Positions 46,503 to 54,924 of a DNA stretch of 64,000 nt are shown in pieces. Below the pieces are notes generated by a model. That model was not told where the DNA came from. It saw nothing but the letters and a program-made list of their open reading frames with translations, and searched no databases. The position numbers were made by a program, and so were the translations under genes. Positions within the stretch are counted from its first letter, which is position 1; every line of letters starts with the position of its first letter. Origin of the DNA: GCA-2728135 sp002728135 (GTDB lineage Bacteria; Pseudomonadota; Alphaproteobacteria; UBA828); assembly GCA_963997635.1 (NCBI GenBank), contig CAXEND010000011.1:1-64000 (forward strand), written 5' to 3'.

Positions 46503-47390
46503 CTATTTATCATTAAAACTTTTAGCAAGATCGCGATGATAAAGATTCACTTCCCATCCATTTTCTTTTATTCTCTTATGTAGACTATTCGCAACGTGAA
46601 CTGAACGATGTTTACCCCCAGTACATCCGATGGCAATTGTTAGGTAACTTTTACCCTCAGAGAGATATGAAGGTAAAAGAGATAGAATTAATAACATGAG
46701 ATTATCAAAAAAAGGTGTAAAGGACGAATCCTCTTCGATATATTCTTTTACGGAGTTATCATTACCACTCAAAGGCCTAAGAAATTCTACATAGTATGGG
46801 TTTTTTAAAAACCTTACATCAAATACCAAGTCTGACTCCGGTGGGAGTCCATATCTATAAGCGAAAGATAATATTGATAGTTCCAATGTTTGGGTATCTT
46901 CTATACTAAAGTGCCCCTTTATAACTTGTTTTAAATTTGGAATAGTCATTGAACTTGTATCTATAACTATATCAGCAATATCACGTAGCCATGCGAGTTG
47001 TTTTCTCTCAATGTAAAGGTTCTCTGTTATATTTTTTTTTTCTCTTAAAGGATGTTTACGTCTTGTTTCAGAAAAACGTTGCATAATAACTTGATCGTCA
47101 CAATCAATAAAAAGAAAACTTGGTGAAAGGTTATATTTATAAATTGTTGGAGAAATTTCTTTTTCGAAAGTTAAAATATCAAATTGCCTTGTTCTAATAT
47201 CAGCACAGATGGCTAAGGGTTGAGGCCGAGAGTTTGGGTTTGTTTCAAGATGTTCCAGCAGTTTTGGCAGAAGAGGAAAAGGAAGATTATCAAAAACCTC
47301 ATAACCAAGGTCTTCAAGAATATTGAGAACACAACTTTTTCCAGCTCCAGACATTCCTGTAATGAGTAATATATTTTTTTCTTTTTTCAT
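46503..47390 (-). CDS. rapZ: RapZ-family RNA-binding/nucleotide-binding protein
   Basis: A 295-residue P-loop protein (YvcJ/RapZ family). It has Walker A ITGMSGAGKSCVLNILEDLG, DNLPFPLLPKLL, LSFAYRYGLPPESDLVFDVR, and the C-terminal TIAIGCTGGKHRSVHVANSL. In E. coli RapZ binds sRNAs controlling GlmS; in alphaproteobacteria it groups with the regulatory PTS. It follows hprK and precedes manX. Confidence 0.94.
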   Translation of the reverse strand: MKKEKNILLITGMSGAGKSCVLNILEDLGYEVFDNLPFPLLPKLLEHLETNPNSRPQPLAICADIRTRQFDILTFEKEISPTIYKYNLSPSFLFIDCDDQVIMQRFSETRRKHPLREKKNITENLYIERKQLAWLRDIADIVIDTSSMTIPNLKQVIKGHFSIEDTQTLELSILSFAYRYGLPPESDLVFDVRFLKNPYYVEFLRPLSGNDNSVKEYIEEDSSFTPFFDNLMLLILSLLPSYLSEGKSYLTIAIGCTGGKHRSVHVANSLHKRIKENGWEVNLYHRDLAKSFNDK

Positions 47391-47430
47391 TTCTTGATAC
47401 TTTATCTAAACTATACATCTTTTAGTATTT

Positions 47431-47871
47431 TCAGAGATGTAACTTGTTACAATTATTATTATAGAATTCTTTAAGTGCTATAGAAATTTTTTCAATTGCT
47501 GAAGTTTCAAACGGACAAATTTGAATTTTGGGTATTTTATGAGAGCCAAAATACCATATCACATTTTCAGGAATTCTCTCTGCAGAATCAAACTTAACTA
47601 AATCTACTACAAGGTAAATTGGTGCACTGATAGCATGTGCAATATGGAGAATCCCTACTCCTCTTACTTCAATTAATCCCCTTAAAGATATTGGAGGGCA
47701 GCCAATTAACTTAGAACCTGATGAATTTAGAATTACTTGATCATCTGCTACCAAACGCCATCCCCTATCAATGAGTCTAAGACATAAGTCAGATTTTCCT
47801 GCTCCTGAGGGACCTTGAAGAAGAATTCCACGTCCTTCGGACTCTACGCAGGTTGCATGGAGTATAATCAT
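47431..47871 (-). CDS. hprK: HPr kinase/phosphorylase, short alphaproteobacterial form
   Basis: A 146-residue protein corresponding only to the C-terminal catalytic domain of the roughly 310-residue Gram-positive enzyme. It has the P-loop LLQGPSGAGKSDLCLRLIDR, then GWRLVADDQVIL, the signature-like GLIEVRGVGIL and a C-terminal region. Short forms like this are usual in alphaproteobacteria and act on HPr Ser. No sensor kinase pair (ChvG/ChvI) lies upstream; ptsN does, 89 bases away. Confidence 0.92.
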   Translation of the reverse strand: MIILHATCVESEGRGILLQGPSGAGKSDLCLRLIDRGWRLVADDQVILNSSGSKLIGCPPISLRGLIEVRGVGILHIAHAISAPIYLVVDLVKFDSAERIPENVIWYFGSHKIPKIQICPFETSAIEKISIALKEFYNNNCNKLHL

Positions 47872-47960
47872 ATTTTAAAGGTGTGCTTTGATTTGATCGC
47901 TGTCAAGGATTTGAATAAAAGGTAAATATGTTAAAAATATTTTTTATAAACAAACCTTAT

Positions 47961-48425
47961 CTATGCTGCACTTACAGTTGGAGTATTAGTAAGTAAGGCA
48001 TAAAGTGCTTCTGCAGTATCTGAACCCCTTAGCTGTTCACAAATTCCTTCATTCTTTAAAAGCCGTGAAACTTTTGCTAATGCTTTAAGATGATCAGCCC
48101 CAGCACTTTTTGGGGCAAGTAGAAGAAAAATCAAATCAACTGGTTCTTCATCGATAGACTCAAAGTCGATTTTTTTATCCAGCTTAGCAAATACTGCGTA
48201 GAGTTGATTAATGCCTGACAATCTTCCATGTGGAATAGCAACTCCATTACCAACACCCGTAGAGCCAAGACGTTCACGTTCAAGTAAAACATCAAATACA
48301 GTTCTTTCGTGTAATCCAGTTAATTTTGCTGCGACGTCAGATATTCCTTGCAGCGCATGTTTTTTGCTGCCAGTTTTTAATGCGGGGATAACCCCAGATA
48401 GATTAAGAATTTCCGCAATTTCCAT
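47961..48425 (-). CDS. ptsN: PTS nitrogen regulatory EIIA protein PtsN
   Basis: A 154-residue EIIA of the fructose/nitrogen type. The phospho-His lies in GVAIPHGRLSGINQL, and VDLIFLLLAPKSAGADHLKA plus LLKNEGICEQLRG complete the fold. PtsN usually links nitrogen and potassium physiology to PTS phosphorylation state. In most alphaproteobacteria it follows rpoN and hpf; here a 425-base gap without genes lies upstream instead. Confidence 0.95.
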   Translation of the reverse strand: MEIAEILNLSGVIPALKTGSKKHALQGISDVAAKLTGLHERTVFDVLLERERLGSTGVGNGVAIPHGRLSGINQLYAVFAKLDKKIDFESIDEEPVDLIFLLLAPKSAGADHLKALAKVSRLLKNEGICEQLRGSDTAEALYALLTNTPTVSAA

Positions 48426-48850
48426 TAAATTAGCCTTAACTCTGTACGTTTATATGAGTCAGTTTCTTAAGACCAGTAATTTATACTAGTAATTGTCTAT
48501 TAATTTTTTTTCCAGTTTGTATTTTAAATCTAGCTAGTAAAGGGTTATTAGAGATTTTGCTTCGATTAAATAAATCAGTAATCTATCCCTTAAAATGGCC
48601 ATATTAGGCTTCCTACTATTTCAAAGCGGCGGCACAATAATGCCACCACTACAATTTAGTCAATAGCTGTGTTTCAAAACATACAATATTTATTAATTAT
48701 TCCTTTTATAACAGATAGTTAATTAAGAAAAAAAATGCTTAAAATTAATTAAAGCTTTTATGAGTAAGATTTTTGATGTAGTAGCTGACTTAAAAGTTTT
48801 GCAAATTAAATTTGATATGTTTTATAATTTAAGAAATTAATCTTATTAAT
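48426..48850. other. 425-base gene-free interval between lptB and ptsN
   Basis: All frames on both strands are broken by stops and I found no recognisable fragment of rpoN or hpf, the genes usually here. The interval is very AT-rich except for a patch near 48595-48655, which carries a hairpin described separately. It probably holds the end of the lpt transcript and the ptsN promoter. Confidence 0.6.
48628..48647 (-). ncRNA. Hairpin in a G+C-rich patch, possible small RNA or structured leader
   Basis: On the minus strand GGTGGCA and TGCCGCC form a seven-base stem (one G-U pair) with loop TTATTG. The plus strand has a C-A mismatch at the same place, so an RNA made from the minus strand, matching the direction of the flanking genes, folds better. 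No T-run follows, so it is not a standard terminator. No RNA family was recognised. Confidence 0.25.
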
Positions 48851-49660
48851 TTATAGGCGAAATTTTTCTCCTAAGTAAACTTTTCTTACTTCTTCATGAG
48901 CAACAATGTCCCCGGGTAATCCTTCCATGAGGACTGCACCTTCATGAATAATGTATGCTCGATCCACAATATCTAGTGTTTCGCGAACGTTATGATCAGT
49001 TAACAAAACACCTATACCTCGGTGTTTTAAGTGAGCAACTAAATCCCTGATCTCACCAACAGCAATAGGATCTATTCCAGCAAGCGGCTCATCCATAAGC
49101 ATAAAATTAGGTTTAGATGCCAGTGCTCTAGCAATTTCAACTCTCCTTCGTTCACCTCCTGATAGAGCCAGTGCTGGAGTTCGTCTAAGGTGGCTTATAG
49201 AAAATTCGGCCAATAATTCATCAAGTAAGGCTTCACGATTCGCCCTTTCAGGTTCTGTGGCCTCAAGCACAGCTCTGATATTATTTTCTACTGTTAATCC
49301 TCTGAAAATCGATGCTTCTTGTGGAAGATAACCTATTCCTAGACGTGCTCTCCTGTACATTGGAAGATCTGTTATATCATGCCCGTCAAGGTACACATTT
49401 CCATAATCACCAGCCATCAAACCAGTAATGATATAAAAACTTGTAGTTTTTCCAGCACCATTGGGACCCAATAGTCCAACAGCCTCTCCTCTCTGGACTT
49501 GTAAACTTATACCTCTCAAAACAGGTCGTTTCTTGAACTGTTTTCCCAAATTTAAGGCTGCTAAACCCGAGTTTTCTGCAACAAGCTTCGGACCATTTTC
49601 AGTTATTTTAGGACCTGAGGTTGGTTTTTTAAATACATTATTTATAATTGTTTTTGACAT
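48851..49660 (-). CDS. lptB: LPS export ABC transporter ATP-binding protein LptB
   Basis: A 269-residue ATPase that powers lipopolysaccharide extraction by LptFG. It has Walker A LLGPNGAGKTTSFYIITGLM, the Q-loop region GIGYLPQEASIFRGLTVENN, signature LSGGERRRVEIARAL, Walker B FMLMDEPLAGIDPIAVGEI and LLTDHNVRETL. The N-terminus is longer than in E. coli (241), with a 28-residue low-complexity lead. It follows lptA, spaced 14 bases. Confidence 0.96.
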   Translation of the reverse strand: MSKTIINNVFKKPTSGPKITENGPKLVAENSGLAALNLGKQFKKRPVLRGISLQVQRGEAVGLLGPNGAGKTTSFYIITGLMAGDYGNVYLDGHDITDLPMYRRARLGIGYLPQEASIFRGLTVENNIRAVLEATEPERANREALLDELLAEFSISHLRRTPALALSGGERRRVEIARALASKPNFMLMDEPLAGIDPIAVGEIRDLVAHLKHRGIGVLLTDHNVRETLDIVDRAYIIHEGAVLMEGLPGDIVAHEEVRKVYLGEKFRL

Positions 49661-49674
49661 TTTAGCTCTGAAAA

Positions 49675-50208
49675 TTATTTTTCTTTATTTTCTGGAATAA
49701 ATAGCCCTCGAACACGATTTTCTTTTCCTTTTTGTTTTTTACCCTTTGATACTCGGCTTTCCCCAGTTTCAAGATTCATATGTAAGTGTTCACCTTGTAT
49801 TACATTTTCATTTTGAGTAAGTACTACATTTCCAACGAGTATAATTGTTTTTTTATCAACATTATAAATTCCTGTATTTCCACTTGCTGTTTCTCGGGGT
49901 GATGTAACAAAAACATCGCCTGAAGCATCAATCAATGATATACCTGGTTGTTCAGGGTTTTTGGAATTTTCTCTGTAATGTACGACTAGTTTTGCAGCAT
50001 TTAATATCATATCTCCTTGCACTACTTCCACATTACCTGAAAAAATGGCTTTATTTTCACCTTGTTTAACTTCCAATGTGTCGGCCACTACTTCGATGGG
50101 TAAGGTGCTATCATGCTGATTTTTATTCAGCTTTGAATCAGCATAGGCAGGTATACTTAACACAAGGCTAAAAATAAAAAAATTGAGTACAAAATAAATC
50201 GTCCTCAT
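49675..50208 (-). CDS. lptA: Lipopolysaccharide transport periplasmic protein LptA
   Basis: About 177 residues. An N-terminal signal peptide (hydrophobic FVLNFFIFSLVLSIPAYA) precedes the OstA-type jellyroll: IEVVADTLEVKQGENKAIFS, GNVEVVQGDMILNAAKLVVH and GEHLHMNLETGES. It bridges LPS across the periplasm. ATG 50208 has AAGGG five bases upstream and follows the lptC stop at once; upstream in-frame starts inside lptC are less likely. Confidence 0.92.
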   Translation of the reverse strand: MRTIYFVLNFFIFSLVLSIPAYADSKLNKNQHDSTLPIEVVADTLEVKQGENKAIFSGNVEVVQGDMILNAAKLVVHYRENSKNPEQPGISLIDASGDVFVTSPRETASGNTGIYNVDKKTIILVGNVVLTQNENVIQGEHLHMNLETGESRVSKGKKQKGKENRVRGLFIPENKEK

Positions 50209-50209
50209 A

Positions 50210-50932
50210 TTACCCTTTGTGTGCATTAGGAAATATGACAAGTTTCACCCTATTACCAAAAAATGTTGTTTGTCCCTTTTCTATAAGACGGAAACTCCCT
50301 GCGTTCAATAGTCCAAATGGACTTTGACCCTCAATAGGTTCATTTCCCACTGCTATCCCTTTACCAAGATCAATATGTGCACTTTCAGTAACTAGTTCGT
50401 GCCCAACATCTGAGAAAAGAGTCACTTTTCCTTTCAGGTCAAGAAGTTTTTTATTTCGTTCATATGTGCCAGATTTAGCCGTAAGTGCATACCAATTTCT
50501 TTTTTCGGCCCCGTTGAAAATATCTGCAGTGATATTTTGTAGTATTATTGTTGTTGAATTTGCTTCATGTTGTGATGCTTCAGAAGCACTGACAGTAAAT
50601 GGTTGATTCCTTTCATCTGTATCCATATATCGAGCGTTAACCATTTTTAATGAACCGTCAACTTCGCTTATTTCTGAGTATGTAATTCTAAAACCCTCTT
50701 CTGTTCCACTCATTATAGGCCATATCACTATAAGACTTATAAGTATGATAGCTATCAACGGCAATACATAGCGCATCACCCCCACGAAATGACTATATTT
50801 TGAAGTATTTTTAGCCTGTCCTTCCATAGAGTAGCCATCAAAGGATGCTAGTTGGCCATAAGGTTCCTTATGATGATTTTTTACAGGCTCATTTACATAT
50901 TTAGAAGATCTGGAGCTTCTGATAATGCTCAT
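50210..50932 (-). CDS. lptC: LPS export system protein LptC
   Basis: About 240 residues with one transmembrane segment (YVLPLIAIILISLIVIWPIM) after a basic N-terminus, then a periplasmic beta domain of the LptC type with a conserved ALTAKSGTYERNKKLLDLKG, DVGHELVTESAHIDL and EGQSPFGLLNAG. LptC passes LPS from LptBFG to LptA. Start ATG 50932 lies eight bases after the kdsD stop. Alphaproteobacterial LptC proteins are longer than the E. coli one (191). Confidence 0.88.
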   Translation of the reverse strand: MSIIRSSRSSKYVNEPVKNHHKEPYGQLASFDGYSMEGQAKNTSKYSHFVGVMRYVLPLIAIILISLIVIWPIMSGTEEGFRITYSEISEVDGSLKMVNARYMDTDERNQPFTVSASEASQHEANSTTIILQNITADIFNGAEKRNWYALTAKSGTYERNKKLLDLKGKVTLFSDVGHELVTESAHIDLGKGIAVGNEPIEGQSPFGLLNAGSFRLIEKGQTTFFGNRVKLVIFPNAHKG

Positions 50933-50940
50933 TAGTTTTT

Positions 50941-51927
50941 TCACGCAACACCCGCTCTTAAGCAATCATGTATATGGATTATACCTTTTAAATTATCTGA
51001 ATCTGAGACAAACAAACTTGTTATCTTAAGTTCATTCATTATTCCAAGTGCTTCTGCAGCAAGTGCATTTGGTCTAATAGTTCTGGGATTATCTGTCATG
51101 ACATCACGGGCATACATTGATAGAAGCTTTTCTTGCATGTGCCTCCTAAGATCACCATCTGTAATAACTCCAACTAATAATTCTGATTCAGAGATTACCC
51201 CAACACAACCAAAACTTTTTTCTGTAATAACCAATAAAGCTTCGCTCATAGGGGTATTCAGTTTAACAACAGGAATATTTTTTCCAACGTGCATAATATC
51301 TGAAACTCTGAGGAGTTGTTTTCCAAGTTTTCCTCCTGGATGAAAGACTTGAAAATCTCTATCACTAAATCCACGACGTTCAAAAAGCGAAACTGCTATA
51401 GCATCACCCATTGCTAAAGCCATTGTGGTTGAGGTTGTTGGAGCAAGCCCTAGTGTTCCAGCCTCAGGTTCATCAGGAAGGATCAGCGAAACATTACTCG
51501 ACTCAGTCAAAGTAGAAATTTTGCAACCAACAATTGCTACTAAAGGAATTTCAAACCGTTTCGCATATTCAATTAAATCATTAAGTTCATGTGTTTCTCC
51601 AGAGTTTGACAAAATAAGTAAAGCATCCTGACTGGTGATCATTCCGAGATCACCGTGGCTTGCTTCAGCCGGATGAACAAAAATAGCAGGTGACCCGGTT
51701 GAAGCTAGTGTTGCAGCTATTTTTTTTCCAATATGTCCACTTTTCCCCATACCAGAAACTATAATTCTGCCATTAATTTTTTCAAAAATTTCTATTGCAG
51801 ATATAAATGTTTGTCCAAGTTCCTTAGACATACGTTTTATTGCTTCTGATTCTTGAATGAGGACTCTGCTTGCAGAATCAATAGGAGAAGATTTTTCAAA
51901 TGAATTTAGCTCACTAATTTTATTCAT
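50941..51927 (-). CDS. kdsD: D-arabinose 5-phosphate isomerase
   Basis: A 328-residue KdsD/KpsF isomerase, which makes arabinose 5-phosphate for Kdo. The SIS domain carries RIIVSGMGKSGHIGKKIAAT, VHPAEASHGDLGMI and ILSNSGETHEL, with PTTSTTMALAMGDAIAVSL; two CBS domains follow (VGVITDGDLRRHM and the ending LKGIIHIHDCLRAG). ATG 51927 gives the family length; a longer frame reaching back into rnd would overlap it by 35 bases. Followed by lptC. Confidence 0.95.
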   Translation of the reverse strand: MNKISELNSFEKSSPIDSASRVLIQESEAIKRMSKELGQTFISAIEIFEKINGRIIVSGMGKSGHIGKKIAATLASTGSPAIFVHPAEASHGDLGMITSQDALLILSNSGETHELNDLIEYAKRFEIPLVAIVGCKISTLTESSNVSLILPDEPEAGTLGLAPTTSTTMALAMGDAIAVSLFERRGFSDRDFQVFHPGGKLGKQLLRVSDIMHVGKNIPVVKLNTPMSEALLVITEKSFGCVGVISESELLVGVITDGDLRRHMQEKLLSMYARDVMTDNPRTIRPNALAAEALGIMNELKITSLFVSDSDNLKGIIHIHDCLRAGVA

Positions 51928-51967
51928 GGCATTATCATCATCTTTCCGATTTATACTTAAAGGTATA

Positions 51968-52582
51968 TTAATGTGAAAATATGTCAGGTTCAGCCCATCC
52001 ATTTAGATCGAGTTTGCATCTGTATGGTATGAATGAAAAACATTCATTAGCTAGTTCAACTCTTCCTTCACGCATTAACATCGTGTCTAAAATTTCCTTT
52101 AATGAGTGAAGATGAAGTACATCTGTAGATGCATATTCAATTTGTTGATTGGAAAGTTTCTCCGAACCCCAGTCTGAGGATTGCTGTTGTTTAGAAATTT
52201 CTATGTTAAGAAGGTCCTTGCATAGGTCTTTATAACCGTGTCGATCTGTATAAGTTCTTACTAATTTAGAAGCAATTTTTGTGCAATAAATTGGTTGACA
52301 GCTTACTCTGAGATATTTTTGTATAATTGCTACATCAAATCGGGCAAAATGAAAAATTTTCAACACCTGTTTGTTGGACAGAAGTTTATTAAGATTTGGA
52401 GAGTTAAATTTACTATTTTTACCCAGCTGAACTAGATGACAATCCCCATTTCCGTTTGAGAGTTGAATTAAGCAAAGTCTATCTCTTTCAGGGTTTAATC
52501 CCATCGTTTCAGTATCAACAGCTATAGTATTGCCAAGATCTAAGTCATTAGGTAGATCTTCTTTATATATAAAATTTGCCAT
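51968..52582 (-). CDS. rnd: RNase D-like 3'-5' exonuclease, catalytic domain only
   Basis: A 204-residue DEDD-family exonuclease. Motif I is IAVDTETMGLNPERDRLCLI, motif II FHFARFDVAI, and motif III YASTDVLHLHSL with the Tyr/Asp pair. The HRDC domains of E. coli RNase D (375 residues) are absent, as in most alphaproteobacterial short forms. It may mature tRNA or other RNAs, and heads the minus-strand series toward kdsD. Confidence 0.9.
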   Translation of the reverse strand: MANFIYKEDLPNDLDLGNTIAVDTETMGLNPERDRLCLIQLSNGNGDCHLVQLGKNSKFNSPNLNKLLSNKQVLKIFHFARFDVAIIQKYLRVSCQPIYCTKIASKLVRTYTDRHGYKDLCKDLLNIEISKQQQSSDWGSEKLSNQQIEYASTDVLHLHSLKEILDTMLMREGRVELANECFSFIPYRCKLDLNGWAEPDIFSH

Positions 52583-52737
52583 GCCTTACCTGATAATTGA
52601 TGAATCTAATAGTTTGAGTGATAACTTACTAATATATACTTATTTATCTAGAAGGGTTTACAATTCTGTTTTAAATATAGCGTTGTTATGGGTTTCTGCA
52701 AAATACTAGTGCTATTAATTAAATTAAAGAGGATTCC

Positions 52738-53751
52738 GTGAGTTTAAATATAACAATTTTCGGTGGTGGCGGATTTATAGGTCGTCAAGTCGTTCAAAAG
52801 TTAGCAAAACAAGGCCATACTATTCGAATTGCTACTCGCCGACCAGATTCGGTTGGTTTTCTTAGACCTTTAGGAAACCCAGGTCAAGTCGTGCCCGTTC
52901 AGGCTAATATTCGTGATGAAAACTCCATCATAAATGCTATTAAAGGAGCTGATGCAGTTATAAATCTTGTTGGAATTCTAAGAGAGAACTCATCACAAAA
53001 TTTTTTTGAAATCCATGAGAAGGCCCCGGGCATGATAGCACGTTTGGTTGCTGCTGAAAAAGTTAGGAAATTAATTCACTTATCTGCAATTGGTGCGGAT
53101 TTAAAATCACCAACACGCTATGGAAAATCAAAGGCAAAAGGAGAATACAATTTAAAGCAAGAGTTCCCTAATGCCACAATTTTAAGGCCAAGCTTGGTAT
53201 TTGGTCCAGATGATGAATTTTTTAATAAAATGCATTCATTGCTAAAAATATTACCTGTAGCCCCAATATTTTTTGACTCAAAAAAAATGCCTAGGATAAA
53301 ATTCGATGGTATTTTTCCTATTGCACACTTTGAAGCTGGGTTGACAAAATTTCAACCTGTTTATGTAGGAGATGTTGCAAAAGCCACAGTTAACTCAATT
53401 GTAAATAACAATTCTGAAGGGAAAATATTTGAGCTTGGAGGGCCTAAAATATACATGTATAGGGAATTAATTTCTATTATTCTTCAATCGGCTGGCATAA
53501 GAAAACGTTTATTTCCAGTGCCTTTTTTTGCTATTAATGCAGGGGCAGCCATTATTGAAAAAATCCCTGAATTCTTCCTTCACGCTTTTCCGATTCCACC
53601 GTTGTCTCGAGATCAAATTAGAATGTTGCGTATAGATAATATTGTTGGAGATGGGGCATATGGGTTTGAAAATTTAAGCATTAGTCCATCTGCTCTAGAA
53701 TCTATTTTACCAACTTATATAAAAAACCATAAAAACATGCGTTCTTTGTAG
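52738..53751 (+). CDS. Complex I NDUFA9-family NAD(P)-binding protein
   Basis: A 337-residue atypical short-chain dehydrogenase. The Rossmann motif ITIFGGGGFIGRQVVQKLAK opens it, then RIATRRPD, INLVGILRE (diagnostic), KLIHLSAIGAD, YGKSKAKGE in place of the catalytic YxxxK, and RPSLVFGPDDEFFNKM. The family is homologous to mitochondrial complex I subunit NDUFA9. GTG is the start, with GAGG six bases upstream. It converges on uppP. Confidence 0.9.
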   Translation: MSLNITIFGGGGFIGRQVVQKLAKQGHTIRIATRRPDSVGFLRPLGNPGQVVPVQANIRDENSIINAIKGADAVINLVGILRENSSQNFFEIHEKAPGMIARLVAAEKVRKLIHLSAIGADLKSPTRYGKSKAKGEYNLKQEFPNATILRPSLVFGPDDEFFNKMHSLLKILPVAPIFFDSKKMPRIKFDGIFPIAHFEAGLTKFQPVYVGDVAKATVNSIVNNNSEGKIFELGGPKIYMYRELISIILQSAGIRKRLFPVPFFAINAGAAIIEKIPEFFLHAFPIPPLSRDQIRMLRIDNIVGDGAYGFENLSISPSALESILPTYIKNHKNMRSL

Positions 53752-53766
53752 AGTTTACTATCTAAA

Positions 53767-53800
53767 CTTAAGAACTATCACTACTTAAGAACTATCACTA
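53767..53800. repeat. Exact 17-base tandem duplication
   Basis: CTTAAGAACTATCACTA occurs at 53767-53783 and again, immediately, at 53784-53800, between the convergent NDUFA9-like gene and uppP. The copies are identical. Confidence 0.9.
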
Positions 53801-53819
53801 TAGGTAATCAATTAGTGAT
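53794..53819. terminator. Weak inverted repeat between convergent genes
   Basis: ATCACTA (53794-53800, in the second copy of the tandem repeat) pairs with TAGTGAT (53813-53819, in the end of uppP) over a 12-base loop. It may end transcription in both directions, but it lacks a G+C-rich stem and a T-run. Confidence 0.25.
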
Positions 53820-54638
53820 GGTTTGAAGACCTATAGTATCGAAAAAGTAAATCCAGACTAATAGTGCAACACCAACAATTATTCGATATAGAGCAAATGG
53901 CCCATAATGAATAATTTTTACAAGCTTCATTAATGCTGTGATAGAGAGTAAAGCAGTTATAAATGATATTAAAACTGCTAATCCTGCTTCATGTATGGAA
54001 AAGGTCTGTTCCGTTATAGCCCATTTGAAGCCTGCGACAGAACCTGCACCTATTATTACAGGTATAGAAATTAGCATTGAAAACTTAGCAGCCTCGGTCC
54101 TTTCAATACCCATCATTCTTGCGGCGGTGATAGTTATACCAGACCTGCTAGTGCCAGGTATAACAGCAATAGCTTGAAACAATCCAATAATTAAAATTTT
54201 TGTTATAGAAGTTTTTTCAATTTTTTTAGCAGATAAATTATATTTATCTGCCAACCATAAAAGAACACCGAAAGATATAGTTGTAATTGCTATTATTTCT
54301 ATGGTTCTAATAAAGCTGGGATCCTTCCAGGCCACAATAGCCCCTGCTATAAAGACAGGGGGTATTGTTACAGCAACCCTTGAAAGCATTGCTATACCAT
54401 TTAAACCAGAAAAAATTTTGATACCCATTATGCTACAAACAATATTCGTTAAATCTTTCCAAAAATAAATTATCACAGCTAGTAATGTGCCTATATGAAC
54501 TGCTATATCAAAAACAATTCCTTGGTCGGGCCATTTTACAAACCATGGAATAATAGCTAGATGACCAGACGAGCTGATAGGTAGGAATTCAGTTATCCCT
54601 TGAATGACTGCAAGGACAAAAATATGAACTAAGCTCAA
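53808..54638 (-). CDS. uppP: Undecaprenyl-diphosphate phosphatase
   Basis: A 276-residue multi-span membrane protein (BacA/UppP). It has GITEFLPISSSGHLAIIPWF with the catalytic Glu and Ser motif near the N-terminus, AVIPGTSRSGITITAARMMG with the second motif, and several hydrophobic spans. It dephosphorylates C55-PP for cell wall synthesis. Start is TTG 54638 with GGCGG seven bases upstream. Confidence 0.96.
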   Translation of the reverse strand: MSLVHIFVLAVIQGITEFLPISSSGHLAIIPWFVKWPDQGIVFDIAVHIGTLLAVIIYFWKDLTNIVCSIMGIKIFSGLNGIAMLSRVAVTIPPVFIAGAIVAWKDPSFIRTIEIIAITTISFGVLLWLADKYNLSAKKIEKTSITKILIIGLFQAIAVIPGTSRSGITITAARMMGIERTEAAKFSMLISIPVIIGAGSVAGFKWAITEQTFSIHEAGLAVLISFITALLSITALMKLVKIIHYGPFALYRIIVGVALLVWIYFFDTIGLQTITN

Positions 54639-54924
54639 AGTATAACCGCCATTAATTTTTGTTATATGCTACCGCATCTTGGTTATACCAGAGGATTAAA
54701 TGAATGTAATAGAAAGCTTAATGTTAAAATGGTACCAAAAAATGACTAAATATTATTATTTGACAAAAAATTAAGCCCTATGTAAGTTAAAATTAACCGG
54801 GACTATAAATATAAGACAATAATATTGACCTAAACTTGTAACGGGTTTACCCTAAACAAATGGTCACTTAACGCCTGTATTTCCCTGTCAAAAATTTTTT
54901 TTTACCTTTCGGGAGATATCACTT

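Noticed and set aside
54845..54854. GTTTACCCTA shared by the gltD leader and (43931-43940) the ahcY leader
   Set aside because: A single ten-base match in opposite orientation to the two genes; likely chance in such a large sequence.
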